Positions 37,230 to 46,748 of a stretch of DNA of 64,000 bases are shown piece after piece. The position numbers and the translations under genes are program-made. The notes under the pieces were generated by a model that was given only the letters and a program-made list of their open reading frames with translations, made no database searches and was not told where the DNA came from. Every line of letters begins with the position of its first letter. Position 1 is the stretch's first letter. Where the stretch lies: the NCBI RefSeq assembly GCF_002161065.1, contig NZ_NFLV01000004.1, forward strand, positions 160,640 through 224,639, in the 5' to 3' direction. Origin of the DNA: Eubacterium sp. An11 (GTDB lineage: Bacteria; Bacillota; Clostridia; Lachnospirales; Lachnospiraceae).

Positions 37230-38492
37230 TTGAAACGATTTTTCTTTTTCTTTGTTTTTATGAGTCTTCTTCTGTTTTCCCATCCGGCGTACGCTTTTGA
37301 ACATGGTTATGAAACAGGGACTGATACAATCTCTGCCACCGTGCGGCACGATGTGGCGGTCTATCATTCCATGGGCGGAGAATTAAAAGAATATCTGCCG
37401 TCTTTTTCCGGCGTGACAGCTTCCCGGGTCTCTGATTCCTGGTACGAGGTGGAATATGAGGGAGAATCCGGCACCGATTACGGCTATATCACCAAAGAAG
37501 ATTTCACCTTCAATTGCCTTGTCTACGACGGACGGGAAAAACAGCTTCTGGCTGACGGCAGCTATGTATTCCGCTATCATTCCGGTACAGGCTCCGACAC
37601 CCCGGTCCTGCGCCTCATGCACCAGACCAGCCAGCCAAACGATGCGTCTTTTACCTGCCGGATTACCTGCATTGGCGACAACTGCTTTCAGATCCGCCGC
37701 AACGACACCGGTCAGTATCTTTTGTCCGACCAGCTGCCTTCCGGCCGCTCTGCTTCCGGCGGAGACCTTTCTTCCATCTGGGGCGGCGCCGGGCAGGCCG
37801 GTACGTTTCGTTTCGTGAGAAAGGGCAGTTATTACGGTATTCAGGATACGGCCACCAACCGGTACTTCGGCCATAATACCGCCGGACTGTTGTCCTTTAC
37901 CAGCGTCCCGGATATTTCCTGGCGTTTAAACCGGACACAAAAAGCCGTGGGTAAGTCCAATCTGCGGGTTTTCACGCAGTTTGATGCGGACTGGGCGGAT
38001 GTCTATTATGGAAGCGGGGAGAATCCGGATCCTTCTTCCAATAACTTCTGCACCTCCGGCTGCGGTGTTTTTGCAGTGATGAATACCATTTATTCTCTGA
38101 CCGGACAGTACGCCAGCCCGAGACAGCTGGCAGATTACGCCGTGGAAAAACATTACCGCATCGAGGGCTACGGCACCGACAGTGGTTTTTTCCGGGCCGC
38201 CGCTGAAAAATTTGGCTACAAATACGGCTTCCGTTATGACGGCAGCGGGGAATCCTTGTCCCAGCTGAAAAAGAAGCTGAAAAAGGGAGATACCGCCATC
38301 GCATACGTGCCAGGGCATTACGTGACCATCGCTGATTACGACAAAAAAAGCGGAAAGTTTCTTCTTCTGGACCCGCATTACCTTCCAAAACGGGGCACCT
38401 GTTCCTTTGGCGACTGGGTCAGCGAAAAAGATTTATCCGAAGGAAATCTGTACGCGCAGATGTTTTATTACTATGCAGCCATCGATCACTAA
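37230..38492 (+). CDS. secreted C39-like cysteine peptidase
   Basis: 420 aa from a TTG start with GGGAGG 8 bases upstream. Signal peptide MKRFFFFFVFMSLLLF with cleavage after AYA. Residues about 30-90 may be an SH3-like wall-binding domain; about 95-235 resemble a beta-trefoil (RYHSGTG...RLMHQTS, IRRNDTGQYLLSD, IQDTATNRYFG). The C-terminal part (about 250-420) is a Peptidase_C39-like domain: NFCTSGCGVFAVMNTIYSLT (nucleophile Cys about 278) and YVPGHYVTIADYD (His about 362) with LLLDPHY. Likely cleaves peptide bonds outside the cell; target unknown. Confidence 0.8.
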   Translation: MKRFFFFFVFMSLLLFSHPAYAFEHGYETGTDTISATVRHDVAVYHSMGGELKEYLPSFSGVTASRVSDSWYEVEYEGESGTDYGYITKEDFTFNCLVYDGREKQLLADGSYVFRYHSGTGSDTPVLRLMHQTSQPNDASFTCRITCIGDNCFQIRRNDTGQYLLSDQLPSGRSASGGDLSSIWGGAGQAGTFRFVRKGSYYGIQDTATNRYFGHNTAGLLSFTSVPDISWRLNRTQKAVGKSNLRVFTQFDADWADVYYGSGENPDPSSNNFCTSGCGVFAVMNTIYSLTGQYASPRQLADYAVEKHYRIEGYGTDSGFFRAAAEKFGYKYGFRYDGSGESLSQLKKKLKKGDTAIAYVPGHYVTIADYDKKSGKFLLLDPHYLPKRGTCSFGDWVSEKDLSEGNLYAQMFYYYAAIDH

Positions 38493-38649
38493 ACATACCG
38501 TCTCCATCGGCGGCACCCATGATTTTTATGGATTTTCCCGAAACTTCCCCGTGAAAGTGCTAAAATCTCCCTTGTAAAATAATGTTCTCTGCTGTATAAT
38601 TTAACTATATGTTAAGAATTTTGTAATTATTTTATAAGGGGCGCGGTTT

Positions 38650-39540
38650 ATGAATCTGACACAGATCAATCTTCTCTGGGAAGAATACAAATCAAAATAT
38701 GATATCGACAGTGACGCGAAGATTACCGCCGTCAAATATGACACGGACAAATACGTGGAAGGCTGTTTTAATCTTCTGGAACTGATGGACGGAGAGTACA
38801 TTCTTCATCTGAATCCCAATGTACATCTGTACTCGGAGAATTATGTGAAGTTCATTCTCTTTCACGAGTTCACACATTTTTATGACTTTATTCACTGTCC
38901 TTATGAAGAGAAGCTTCCGATGATCATGTGGATGAACGCATATTCCGAATATCACGCCTGCCGGGTTACTCTGGCACGTTTCATTGAGTCGCTGACTCTC
39001 ACCTCTGTCCATATGGACAAGGCGCAGCTGCCAGGACCTTACCGGGAGATTTCCATCCGGCATCTGCTCATCGAGAGTGTATATCGTACCAAGATATATT
39101 TTGATGCCTTCTTTAAAGAATACCATCTCTCCGATTTTGCCGGAGGGTTCCGGAATCTGATGTATCTGTTCGGATACCTTTCCCTGTTCCAGAACGACGA
39201 CAAGATGGTGGACGAGACGCTGACCGCCCTGCACATCAATGACGAATTATTCCATACCATTTATCAGGCGCTCAAGGATATGGATTTTGATAAGGTGATC
39301 GAAATGTATCAGGCCATCACAGACAAGGCCACCCTCACCTACCTGAAAGCCATGTTCCGCCGGTACTATCCGCCGCAGATTCTTTCGGATGACGATATTG
39401 AAGGGATCACCCTTGATAATTACCGCGACTATGCCGAACGCCTTGACCAGAAGATGCGGGAACTGAACACCTTCTCTTCCAGGGAAGCCAGAGCAGATAT
39501 GCTCAGCGCGGAGGCAGCGCTGGTGCAGCTGTATTTTTAA
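38650..39540 (+). CDS. putative cytosolic zinc metalloprotease-like protein (HExxH)
   Basis: 296 aa, no signal peptide. KFILFHEFTHFYDFIH (about residues 67-82) holds the HEFTH zinc motif, and MNAYSEYHACRVTL, about 20 residues later, offers a third ligand Glu as in gluzincins. The remaining helical region is unrecognised. GGGGCG near the ATG is a modest ribosome site. It follows the secreted peptidase by about 150 bases and has its own AT-rich upstream region with TATAAT near 38595. It may be a peptidase or a structural relative (as in ImmA/IrrE-like proteins). Activity is inferred from the motif only. Confidence 0.65.
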   Translation: MNLTQINLLWEEYKSKYDIDSDAKITAVKYDTDKYVEGCFNLLELMDGEYILHLNPNVHLYSENYVKFILFHEFTHFYDFIHCPYEEKLPMIMWMNAYSEYHACRVTLARFIESLTLTSVHMDKAQLPGPYREISIRHLLIESVYRTKIYFDAFFKEYHLSDFAGGFRNLMYLFGYLSLFQNDDKMVDETLTALHINDELFHTIYQALKDMDFDKVIEMYQAITDKATLTYLKAMFRRYYPPQILSDDDIEGITLDNYRDYAERLDQKMRELNTFSSREARADMLSAEAALVQLYF

Positions 39541-39562
39541 ACTCAATATCTGATACATACCG

Positions 39563-39608
39563 ACTGCCATACCACGGCTGGTTTTTATAACCCCCGTTGT
39601 ATGGCAGT
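39563..39608 (+). terminator. terminator after the HExxH gene
   Basis: ACTGCCATACCACGG pairs with CCGTTGTATGGCAGT, followed by a run of six T on the plus strand. Confidence 0.8.
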
Positions 39609-39646
39609 TTTTTGCGTTTCCATTCTCGCATTCCCTCAAAATATTG

Positions 39647-39685
39647 TTGACATTTAGATATCAAAATGATATCATTCAAGTATCA
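39647..39685 (+). promoter_or_regulatory. SPFH operon promoter with three 11-bp-spaced repeats
   Basis: -35 TTGACA (39647-39652), 17-base spacer, -10 TATCAT (39670-39675). TATCA recurs at 39659, 39670 and 39681, exactly 11 bases apart, in the context GATATCAAAAT, GATATCATTCA, AGTATCAACAT. The repeats cover the spacer and -10, so a tandem-binding regulator would block transcription. Confidence 0.65.
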
Positions 39686-39769
39686 ACATAATACTTTATG
39701 CTTTATGGCAAGCGAAGGCCGGTATCTCTGTTCTGGAATACACCGCTTCGCAAAAAGGAGGTTTTATTT

Positions 39770-40798
39770 ATGAAAGAAAAGATCATAGGCACAAAAAAGA
39801 ACGGAATGCTCATGCTGCTCCTCACACTTTTCCTCTACGCACTGGCTATTTTTTACTGCTGTATCAGTATCGCCGGCATCGCTTTCGGAGGAAATGTCAT
39901 CTTGATCACTGTCAGCATCATCTGGATTGCCCTTGGATGGATTCTCCTGTGCGGACTGAAGGTTTTAAAACCACAGGAAGCCCTGGTCCTCACTCTTTTC
40001 GGCAGGTATGTGGGCACTTTAAAGGGTGAAGGATTTTATTTTGTAAATCCTTTCTGTTCCAGCGTGAATCCGGCAGCCAAAACCAGACTGGGACAGAGCG
40101 GCGATGTGGACGCGGAAAATCACAAAGGCGGCCTCTCCCTCTCTCTCAACAATAACGGTGCTTCCGCCAACATGGACCTTGGCAGCAAGAAGATTTCTCT
40201 GAAGGTCATGACTTTAAACAACGCCCGCCAGAAGATCAACGACTGCCTCGGCAACCCGGTGGAAATCGGTATCGCCGTCATGTGGAGAGTGACTGATACT
40301 GCCAAGGCAGTATTCAACGTAGATAATTACAAAGAATACCTTTCTCTTCAGTGCGATAGTGCTGTGCGGGATATCGTGCGTATCTACCCTTACGACGTGG
40401 CTCCGAACGTGGACACCACCGGTGACGGCCTGGCTGACGACGGTTCTCTCCGCGGTTCCAGCGAAGTGGTCGTGCGTCGTATCAAAGACGAACTTCAGGA
40501 GAAAGTATCCGATGCCGGACTGGAGATTATCGAGGCGAGAATCACTTATCTGGCCTATGCTCCGGAGATTGCAGCCGTCATGCTCCAGAGACAGCAGGCA
40601 TCCGCTGTGGTAGATGCCAGAAAGATGATCGTGGACGGCGCTGTGGGTATGGTGGAGATGGCTCTGGAACATCTGAATGAAAGCCATATCGTCGATCTGG
40701 ACGAAGAACGAAAGGCCGCCATGGTTTCCAATCTCCTGGTTGTCCTCTGCGGACATCATGAGGCACAGCCGATCGTCAATGCAGGCTCCCTCTACTAA
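39770..40798 (+). CDS. SPFH/Band 7 domain protein
   Basis: 342 aa. Two close N-terminal hydrophobic segments (about 15-65), then an SPFH domain (about 70-290): [74 protein letters not shown] and [13 protein letters not shown], as in stomatin-like proteins. These scaffold membrane microdomains and often associate with proteases or toxins. Start at 39770 (GGAGG about 8 bases upstream); an ATG 72 bases earlier lacks a site. A ribbon-helix-helix protein gene follows immediately, so the pair is probably one operon. Confidence 0.88.
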   Translation: MKEKIIGTKKNGMLMLLLTLFLYALAIFYCCISIAGIAFGGNVILITVSIIWIALGWILLCGLKVLKPQEALVLTLFGRYVGTLKGEGFYFVNPFCSSVNPAAKTRLGQSGDVDAENHKGGLSLSLNNNGASANMDLGSKKISLKVMTLNNARQKINDCLGNPVEIGIAVMWRVTDTAKAVFNVDNYKEYLSLQCDSAVRDIVRIYPYDVAPNVDTTGDGLADDGSLRGSSEVVVRRIKDELQEKVSDAGLEIIEARITYLAYAPEIAAVMLQRQQASAVVDARKMIVDGAVGMVEMALEHLNESHIVDLDEERKAAMVSNLLVVLCGHHEAQPIVNAGSLY

Positions 40799-40820
40799 TT
40801 TAGGATGTGATAATTCAGAC

Positions 40821-41024
40821 ATGAGTGAAAAAAAGAAAAAACAGGTTCCTCTCCGTTTATCAGAAAAGCTCTATAATGCTATCGCCGCCTGGGCCGAGGA
40901 TGATTTTCGCTCCGTCAACGGACAGATTGAATATCTCCTCACGGAATGTGTCCGGCAGCGAAAGAAAAACGGCAAGTATGTATCCGAACATCTGGATGAA
41001 CCGCTGGATATCGACATCGAATAG
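40821..41024 (+). CDS. Arc-like ribbon-helix-helix protein
   Basis: 67 aa. [20 protein letters not shown] (residues 6-25), then [21 protein letters not shown], is a typical beta-strand/helix/helix pattern of Arc/MetJ-type DNA-binding proteins; the acidic tail is DEPLDIDIE. It starts 22 bases after the SPFH stop with only a distant AGGA, so it is probably translationally coupled. It may repress the SPFH promoter, where three 11-bp-spaced repeats resemble sites bound by tandem ribbon-helix-helix dimers; this is inference from proximity. Confidence 0.75.
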   Translation: MSEKKKKQVPLRLSEKLYNAIAAWAEDDFRSVNGQIEYLLTECVRQRKKNGKYVSEHLDEPLDIDIE

Positions 41025-41070
41025 CATATAACCAACACACCATTCCGGTCACAACAATAGCATACTATAG

Positions 41071-41150
41071 AAACGCCGGTCTTTCACAAGACAGCCGTCC
41101 GGGAGCAGATATCCTGTCCCCGGGGACTGAACGAAGAAAGACCGGCGTTT
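41071..41150. terminator. bidirectional terminator between RHH gene and cotJC
   Basis: Perfect 15-bp stem AAACGCCGGTCTTTC/GAAAGACCGGCGTTT around a 50-base loop that itself holds the palindrome GTCCCCGGGGAC. Lies between convergent genes. Confidence 0.8.
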
Positions 41151-41165
41151 TACGTTTTGTTTCCT

Positions 41166-41771
41166 CTACAGGAACTGCTTGTCAAATTCCGGATTAAAAT
41201 AATAAAAGTTCCGGCTGTCAAGCTTCTCCTTCGTTCTCTCCAGCGCTTCTCCGAACCGCTGGAAATGAACGATTTCCCGGCTTCGAAGGAATTTCAGCGG
41301 TTCCCGCACATCCGGCTCTTTGATGACCCGGAGCAGATTATCGTAGACCGTGCGGGCTTTCTGTTCCGCCGCCAGGTTTTCCATCAGATCTGTAACCGCG
41401 TCTCCCTTGGACTGAAATTCCACGGCAGACTGGGGCAGTCCCGCCGCTGCCTGCGGCCAGATCCCCGCCGTGTGATCAATATAATACGGCGCAAATCCCG
41501 CTCTCTCCACCTCTTCCACCGACAGATTTTTAGTGAGCTGGTACACCATGGCACAGATCATCTCCATATGGCCCAGCTCCTCTGTCCCTATATCCGTGAG
41601 CAGTCCTCCCACTGTTTTTAACGGCATGGTGTAACGCTGGGACAGATAACGGAGAGACGCCGACAGCTCGCCGTCAGGTCCTCCGTACTGACTGATGATC
41701 AGTTTCGCCGTCCTGGGACAGGTTCGCTTAATGTTGACCGGAAACTGCAGTCGTTTCTCATAATACCACAT
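41166..41771 (-). CDS. cotJC: spore coat protein CotJC (manganese catalase-like)
   Basis: 201 aa of the manganese catalase/CotJC family. MWYYEKRLQFPVNIKRTCPR at the start is a CotJC signature. Di-metal ligand helices are visible: LLTDIGTEELGHMEMICAMV (Glu, Glu, His about 57-63) and LAAEQKARTVYDNLL (Glu about 136), then EIVHFQRFGEAL (Glu, His about 165-170). A component of the spore inner coat. Start at 41771 because AGGAG is 9 bases upstream; the gene overlaps the end of cotJAB by 14 bases, so they are coupled. Probably expressed in the mother cell by a sporulation sigma factor. Confidence 0.93.
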   Translation of the reverse strand: MWYYEKRLQFPVNIKRTCPRTAKLIISQYGGPDGELSASLRYLSQRYTMPLKTVGGLLTDIGTEELGHMEMICAMVYQLTKNLSVEEVERAGFAPYYIDHTAGIWPQAAAGLPQSAVEFQSKGDAVTDLMENLAAEQKARTVYDNLLRVIKEPDVREPLKFLRSREIVHFQRFGEALERTKEKLDSRNFYYFNPEFDKQFL

Positions 41772-42195
41772 AGCCATCCGCTCCTTTCCACGGACACGGC
41801 TCCTTTTTCCTGTCCGCCAGTTCTTCTGCCGCTTCCCCGCACAGCGGAAAATGCTCCTCACTCATCTCCGCCAGAAGCTGTTTTCTCTGTTTTGCGTATT
41901 CCTGAAAGATTTCAAAAGCCTTTTCATCTTCCGGATGGGTGCACAGGTACAGATTCAGATCGTCCACCACAAAACTGATCTCCGTTAATTTTTTTAATTT
42001 TTTCTGCTGTGTCTCCGTTTTCCCCTGATAGGACTCCGCAGAAGGCGGATTCTCCATCATTTTTTCCGGCACAGCAAAAAATGGCAGGTTCAGGTCAGGA
42101 AATGCGGTTCCCGCCGCCAGAGCCTGCCCGGGCTCATACAGCTCTCCCATTTCCTGCACAGGAATCTCTGCCATTGCCAACTGTTGTTTCTGCAT
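41758..42195 (-). CDS. CotJA-CotJB fusion spore coat protein
   Basis: 145 aa. Residues about 5-45 (EIPVQEMGELYEPGQALAAG then TAFPDLNLPFF) match CotJA, and residues about 68-125 (LKKLTEISFVVDDLNLYLCT, then HPEDEKAFEIFQEYAKQR) match CotJB. In B. subtilis these are separate proteins of about 80-90 aa in the cotJABC operon; here one reading frame carries both, joined by an Asn-Pro-Ser and Lys/Gln-rich linker. Start at 42195 with AAGGAG 8 bases upstream. The frame is open throughout, so the fusion is not a simple misread stop. cotJC follows with a 14-base overlap. Confidence 0.8.
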   Translation of the reverse strand: MQKQQLAMAEIPVQEMGELYEPGQALAAGTAFPDLNLPFFAVPEKMMENPPSAESYQGKTETQQKKLKKLTEISFVVDDLNLYLCTHPEDEKAFEIFQEYAKQRKQLLAEMSEEHFPLCGEAAEELADRKKEPCPWKGADGYVVL

Positions 42196-42321
42196 CGCGC
42201 TCTCTCCTTCTTTGCGTATTCTGAAAGTACATTCAGTATCTTTAGTTTGAGAGAAAAACGCGTTTTTCATAAAATGTAAATTCTGGACGAAACATATCGT
42301 TCCGCGCTGCACATTCTGGTG

Positions 42322-43623
42322 TCAGTCCACCTCGATGGCATTTGGATAAATTTTCTTTAATTTTGCATCGCCAAAATGTTCGTCCATGATCTTCTGCCAC
42401 TGATGAGTCGCCGGAATCTGATCGCTCCGCTGATTGCTCCGGATCAGCGCCAGAGAAGATACCGCCATGTTGACGACAAAAAACACCACCAGAATCCAGG
42501 TGAGGATCTTTCCAATCTTTACGGGTATCTTTTCAATCCACCGGGAAAACACCGGATACAGTCCCTTCATCCAGACCACCGCCGCAATGCCCCAGAAGAA
42601 ACAATATAAAAGGTTGATCCTGCCTCCCAGATTAAACATCATCTTGCTGTAGTCCCAGAACACCTTTCCAAAAACCAGCTCAGAAAGAACGCTGCATATG
42701 TACTCGTAGGCTCCGCCCAGAAAAGTACCCGCCAGGAACAAAAAGCGGTCAGACCTGTCTCTGTATTTATAAAGCAGCAGGGACGCCGCCGCGATGGCCA
42801 CTCCCCAGACAAGACTGAACGGTCCCCACACAAGACTGCTGCGGCTCATCCAGATGCCCATCTTCATACGGCAGAACAGGGTCTCCACAATGTCGCCCAA
42901 AAAGGCGCCGATGATCAGAAGCCAAAACAATTTATAAAAACCACAGCCGGCGGCGAACACCCTCTGTCCGACCGCCGCTTCTTCTTTTTTCCGGTGAACA
43001 ATATCGGGATAAGCCCGGCGGATTCTCCGGTCCGTAAACCCGTAAATCCATCTTCCCAGACGGGAACTGATGCCCGAAAGCCAGGAATCCACTTCCTCCC
43101 ACTGCTCCATCCGTCTGCTTCTTCCCGACAAAATGCACAGGGTTGCCGCGATATCGATGATCAGCACCGCCAGCAGCACCAGTACGAGAATTTTGCCCGG
43201 CAGGGCAGGAATCAGACTGTAGATCTTTACAAAGAGCGGATTTCCCCATTCCATGGCGGCGACGATCAGAAGCCCCCAGCAGACGGAAACGGGAAGGCAG
43301 ATATACCCGTCCAGATTCCACTTCAGTTTAGAATAATTCCACCAGCGCTCGTGGTACATCCGCTCAATGGCGTGGCCCGCGATCCATTCAATGAGAGTAG
43401 ATATGATAAATCCCGCCGCGAACAGCCATACGCCGTGAAGTTCTCCAAAAAAGACCGTCATCACAGCGGCAGTTATCCCGTAAATCACACAGAGCGGCGC
43501 ATTGACCAATCCCCGGTTGACAAACTGTTTCTGCCTGAAGGCAGCGGAGGCCGTCTCCAGCACCCATCCCAGAAAGCTGTACACAAAAAACAGCCAGAGT
43601 ATTTCGTATCCTGTATATTCCAT
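42322..43623 (-). CDS. CmpB-type putative ABC transporter permease, internally duplicated
   Basis: 433 aa with eight to ten membrane segments. Two copies of the ABC_trans_CmpB module are visible: FFVYSFLGWVLETA... to ...RWWNYSKLKWNLDGYICLPV (about 10-110) and LLIIGAFLGDIVETLF... to ...FWDYSKMMFNLGGRINLLY (about 225-345). The shared core is WxYSKxxxNLxGxIxL. Single-module proteins are common in Lachnospiraceae, with unknown cargo. No ATPase gene is adjacent. GGAG precedes the ATG. The C-terminal tail (about 395-433) is soluble. The transporter label is family tradition and is not proven. Confidence 0.75.
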   Translation of the reverse strand: MEYTGYEILWLFFVYSFLGWVLETASAAFRQKQFVNRGLVNAPLCVIYGITAAVMTVFFGELHGVWLFAAGFIISTLIEWIAGHAIERMYHERWWNYSKLKWNLDGYICLPVSVCWGLLIVAAMEWGNPLFVKIYSLIPALPGKILVLVLLAVLIIDIAATLCILSGRSRRMEQWEEVDSWLSGISSRLGRWIYGFTDRRIRRAYPDIVHRKKEEAAVGQRVFAAGCGFYKLFWLLIIGAFLGDIVETLFCRMKMGIWMSRSSLVWGPFSLVWGVAIAAASLLLYKYRDRSDRFLFLAGTFLGGAYEYICSVLSELVFGKVFWDYSKMMFNLGGRINLLYCFFWGIAAVVWMKGLYPVFSRWIEKIPVKIGKILTWILVVFFVVNMAVSSLALIRSNQRSDQIPATHQWQKIMDEHFGDAKLKKIYPNAIEVD

Positions 43624-43718
43624 CTTTTTCTCCTTTGTCAGTCTCTGTAATTCTTTCGATATTTTTTGATATACCGCTTTATTCTGTAATGATAAAATAT
43701 ACTTTTTCTCAAGTCAAG

Positions 43719-43755
43719 AAAAAGCTGCCGTGTTATATTTTCACAGCAGCTTTTT
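43719..43755 (-). terminator. terminator of proBA
   Basis: 10-bp stem AAAAAGCTGC/GCAGCTTTTT with short inner GTG/CAC pair; T-run TTTTTCTTG on the minus strand. Confidence 0.8.
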
Positions 43756-43773
43756 GCTTTTTTCTTTTGATCC

Positions 43774-45030
43774 TTATCGAATCTGTCCGTTTCCTCGGAT
43801 AATATATTTATAACTGCAAAGTTCCTCCAGTCCCATCGGTCCTCTGGCGTGCAGTTTCTGGGTGGAAATTCCCATCTCGCAGCCCAGGCCGAATTCTCCG
43901 CCGTCAGTAAACCGCGTGGATACATTGACGTACACGGCCGCGCTGTCCACTCTTCTGGTAAAATAATCGGCAGCTGCCGCGTCTTCTGTGACGATGGCCT
44001 CGCTGTGTCCGCTGGAATGAGCCGAAATATGGGCCACGGCATCCTCCACGCTGTCCACCACTTTCACAGCCAGGATGTAATCCAGGAATTCCGTATCAAA
44101 ATCGTTCTCTCCCGCCGGCGTACCATCGATGATCGCTGCTGCCCTCGGACACAGCCTCAGTTCCACAGGAACCGCTCCCGCTGCCGCCCGGTCATCCACC
44201 AGACGTTTTTTCAGCATTGGAAGGAATGTAGCAGCGATGTCTTTGTGTACCAAACACACTTCCTCGGCATTGCAGACGCTCGGACGGCTGGTCTTCGCGT
44301 TTTCTATGATAGCCAGAGCCTTATCAAGGTCCGCAGCCGCATCCACATACACGTGGCAGATACCGGTTCCGGTCTGGATGCAAGGTACTTTCGCCTGGTC
44401 CACGCAGGCCTGGATCAGTCCGGCTCCTCCTCTCGGAATAAGCAGATCCACATATCCCACGGCCTTCATCAATTCCGTGGAGCTGGCTCTGGTGGTATCC
44501 TCGATGAGGCTGACGCTGCTCTTTGGCAGTCCGGCTTCCTCCAGACCTTTCTGCATGGCATCCACCACCGCCCGGGCGCTCTTCCACGCTTCCTTGCCGC
44601 TCCGGAGAACACAGGCGTTTCCGCTCTTGATACACAGCGCAGCCGCATCACTGGTCACATTCGGACGGCTCTCATAGATGATGGCGATGACCCCCAGCGG
44701 AATGGCTGTCTTTTCGATGACCATGCCGTTGGGACGCCTGATGGTTCTCAGTACTTTTCCGGCCGGGTCCGGCAGAGCGATCAGCTCGCGGATCCCCTGG
44801 GCCATACCGGCAATTCTGTCTTCGGTCAAAAGAAGACGATCCAGCATCACATCGGATATTTTTCCTTTCGCCGCTTCCATATCTTCCTGATTGGCGGCAA
44901 GAATCTTCTCACGCTCTGCGTAAAGATGATCTGCCATCAGCTCCAGAGCATGATTTTTTGTTTTCTCATCTGCTGAATTGATGACTGCTTTTGCCGCTCT
45001 GGCCTGCTCCAGTATTTCCTTTGTCGTCAT
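43774..45030 (-). CDS. proA: gamma-glutamyl phosphate reductase
   Basis: 418 aa, the usual ProA length. It reduces gamma-glutamyl phosphate to glutamate semialdehyde in proline synthesis. Visible: [30 protein letters not shown], the catalytic Cys in [15 protein letters not shown] (about 235), and [23 protein letters not shown] end ([16 protein letters not shown]). Start at 45030 (GGGGAGG 5 bases upstream, [14 protein letters not shown]); the longer upstream frame is untranslated leader. The 106 bases between proB and proA hold two tight hairpins, CGGAGCC/GGCTCCG and GGAGTC/GACTCC, just before the ribosome site. Confidence 0.97.
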   Translation of the reverse strand: MTTKEILEQARAAKAVINSADEKTKNHALELMADHLYAEREKILAANQEDMEAAKGKISDVMLDRLLLTEDRIAGMAQGIRELIALPDPAGKVLRTIRRPNGMVIEKTAIPLGVIAIIYESRPNVTSDAAALCIKSGNACVLRSGKEAWKSARAVVDAMQKGLEEAGLPKSSVSLIEDTTRASSTELMKAVGYVDLLIPRGGAGLIQACVDQAKVPCIQTGTGICHVYVDAAADLDKALAIIENAKTSRPSVCNAEEVCLVHKDIAATFLPMLKKRLVDDRAAAGAVPVELRLCPRAAAIIDGTPAGENDFDTEFLDYILAVKVVDSVEDAVAHISAHSSGHSEAIVTEDAAAADYFTRRVDSAAVYVNVSTRFTDGGEFGLGCEMGISTQKLHARGPMGLEELCSYKYIIRGNGQIR

Positions 45031-45136
45031 TTTCTTACCTCCCCTGCGGAGCCTGTGGCTCCGTTTATTTTCCGGAGTCTTCCCGACTCCCGCGTTCACA
45101 GGCTGCCTTACGCCGCCTGTCATGCCTTTTTGCTGT

Positions 45137-45904
45137 TTATTTTCTCCCCCGAAACTTTGTTCCGACCTTCTCTCCATCCAGAATCCGATAGAGATTCTCC
45201 GGATGTGTTCCGTTGGCAATAATCATATCTATTCCTGCTTCCATGGCAATCTCCGCCGCTTTGATCTTGGTGATCATACCGCCGGTACCAAGACGGGTTC
45301 CTTTGGTTCCTGCCAGTTCGTAAATCTCCGGCGTGATGGAGAAAACCACATCGATGATCTCCGCATTGGGATCTTCCCGCGGATTGGCCGTGTAAAGTCC
45401 GTCAATATCGCTTAAGACGATCATCAGATCTGCCTCCACCTTTTTGGCAACAATGGCCGCCAGGGTGTCATTATCTCCCACAGAAATCTCGTCCGTCACA
45501 ATGGAGTCATTCTCATTGACAACCGGCATTACATTCAACTCCAGAAGCCGGTCTATCGTATTTCTGATATTGTTGCTGCTGGTCTCATTTTCAAAATCTG
45601 CACCAGTGATCAAAATCTGCGCCACAATGTGGTTGTATTCCAGAAACTTTTTGTCATATAAGTACATCAGCTCGCATTGGCCGATGGCCGCTGCTGCCTG
45701 TTTGGTCGGCATATCCTCCGGCTTATCTTTCAGATTCAGCTTGCCGACGCCCAGTCCGATCGCTCCCGAAGAAACCAGGATCAATTCATGTCCGGCATTT
45801 TTTATGTCGCTCAATACTTTACACAATGTCTCAATTCTCCGGATATTAATCCGTCCGCTTTCATGGGTTAAAGTGGATGTGCCCACTTTTACTACGATTC
45901 GCAT
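45137..45904 (-). CDS. proB: glutamate 5-kinase, short form without PUA domain
   Basis: 255 aa. First enzyme of proline synthesis, phosphorylating glutamate. Amino-acid-kinase fold motifs: [10 protein letters not shown] (residues 3-12), [38 protein letters not shown] (substrate and feedback loop) and [17 protein letters not shown]. ProB of E. coli type is about 367 aa with a C-terminal PUA domain, which is absent here as in several Firmicutes. AGGAGG precedes the ATG at 45904. Operon with proA. The hairpin at 45921-45965 ends immediately upstream of its ribosome site, so the promoter must lie close by or transcripts read through. Confidence 0.97.
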   Translation of the reverse strand: MRIVVKVGTSTLTHESGRINIRRIETLCKVLSDIKNAGHELILVSSGAIGLGVGKLNLKDKPEDMPTKQAAAAIGQCELMYLYDKKFLEYNHIVAQILITGADFENETSSNNIRNTIDRLLELNVMPVVNENDSIVTDEISVGDNDTLAAIVAKKVEADLMIVLSDIDGLYTANPREDPNAEIIDVVFSITPEIYELAGTKGTRLGTGGMITKIKAAEIAMEAGIDMIIANGTHPENLYRILDGEKVGTKFRGRK

Positions 45905-45920
45905 AATTTCCTCCTGCAAA

Positions 45921-45965
45921 AAGGGCCGCAGCAAAATATATACCCATATTCCGCTGCAGCCCCTC
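45921..45965 (-). terminator. terminator of the amino-acid ABC operon
   Basis: AAGGGCCGCAGC pairs with CGCTGCAGCCCCT; on the minus strand it ends GCGGCCCTTTTTG and is preceded by ACTATATTGGATGAAG, closely like the element at 24264-24364. Confidence 0.7.
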
Positions 45966-46004
45966 TTCATCCAATATAGTCTGTTTGACGCATTTACGTC
46001 TATT

Positions 46005-46748
46005 TTATAACACTTTACTTAAGAAGCTCTGTGTTCTCTCATTCTGAGGATGATCCATGACCTCCTCCGGTGTGCCTTGTTCCATGATCACACCCTGATC
46101 AATGAAGAATACCCGGTCGGCAACGTCATGGGCAAAGCCCATCTCGTGAGTAACAACCACCATGGTCATACCCTCTGCAGCCAGCTCTTTCATAACGTCA
46201 AGAACTTCACAGACCATTTCCGGGTCCAGCGCGGAAGTCGGCTCGTCAAAGAGCATGATATCCGGTTCCATGGCCAGCGCACGGGCGATAGCCACACGCT
46301 GCTGCTGTCCACCGGACAGTTCCTTCGGTTTCGCGTCCGCCTTGTCCGCAAGACCGACTCTTCTCAGAAGCTCCATCGCCTTCTTCTCGGCTTCTTCTTT
46401 TGTCTTGATCTTAAGTTCCACCGGTGCCAGCATGATATTTTCCTTTACCGTATAGTGCGGGAACAGATTAAACTGCTGGAACACCATACCGATGTGCCGG
46501 CGGATCTTATCAATATCACTGTTCTTTCCGGTGATACTCTCTCCGTCCACTAAAATCTCACCTTCTGTGGCCTCCTCCAGACGATTCAGGCAGCGAAGGA
46601 AGGTGGACTTACCGGAACCGGACGGCCCGATGACACAGATCACCTCTCCTGTGGTGATCTCCGCGTCGATCCCCTTTAATACGTGAAGGGAGCCAAAACT
46701 CTTCTTCAGTCCCTTTACTTTAATCTTAACATTATTGTTATTATCCAT
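46005..46748 (-). CDS. polar amino acid ABC transporter ATP-binding protein
   Basis: 247 aa, a GlnQ-type ATPase. Walker [21 protein letters not shown] (about 37-56), Q-loop [15 protein letters not shown], signature [15 protein letters not shown], Walker [18 protein letters not shown] and H-loop [10 protein letters not shown] are all intact. It powers the importer with the permease and binding protein upstream. Its ATG overlaps the permease stop by one base (TAATG), so translation is coupled. Confidence 0.97.
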   Translation of the reverse strand: MDNNNNVKIKVKGLKKSFGSLHVLKGIDAEITTGEVICVIGPSGSGKSTFLRCLNRLEEATEGEILVDGESITGKNSDIDKIRRHIGMVFQQFNLFPHYTVKENIMLAPVELKIKTKEEAEKKAMELLRRVGLADKADAKPKELSGGQQQRVAIARALAMEPDIMLFDEPTSALDPEMVCEVLDVMKELAAEGMTMVVVTHEMGFAHDVADRVFFIDQGVIMEQGTPEEVMDHPQNERTQSFLSKVL

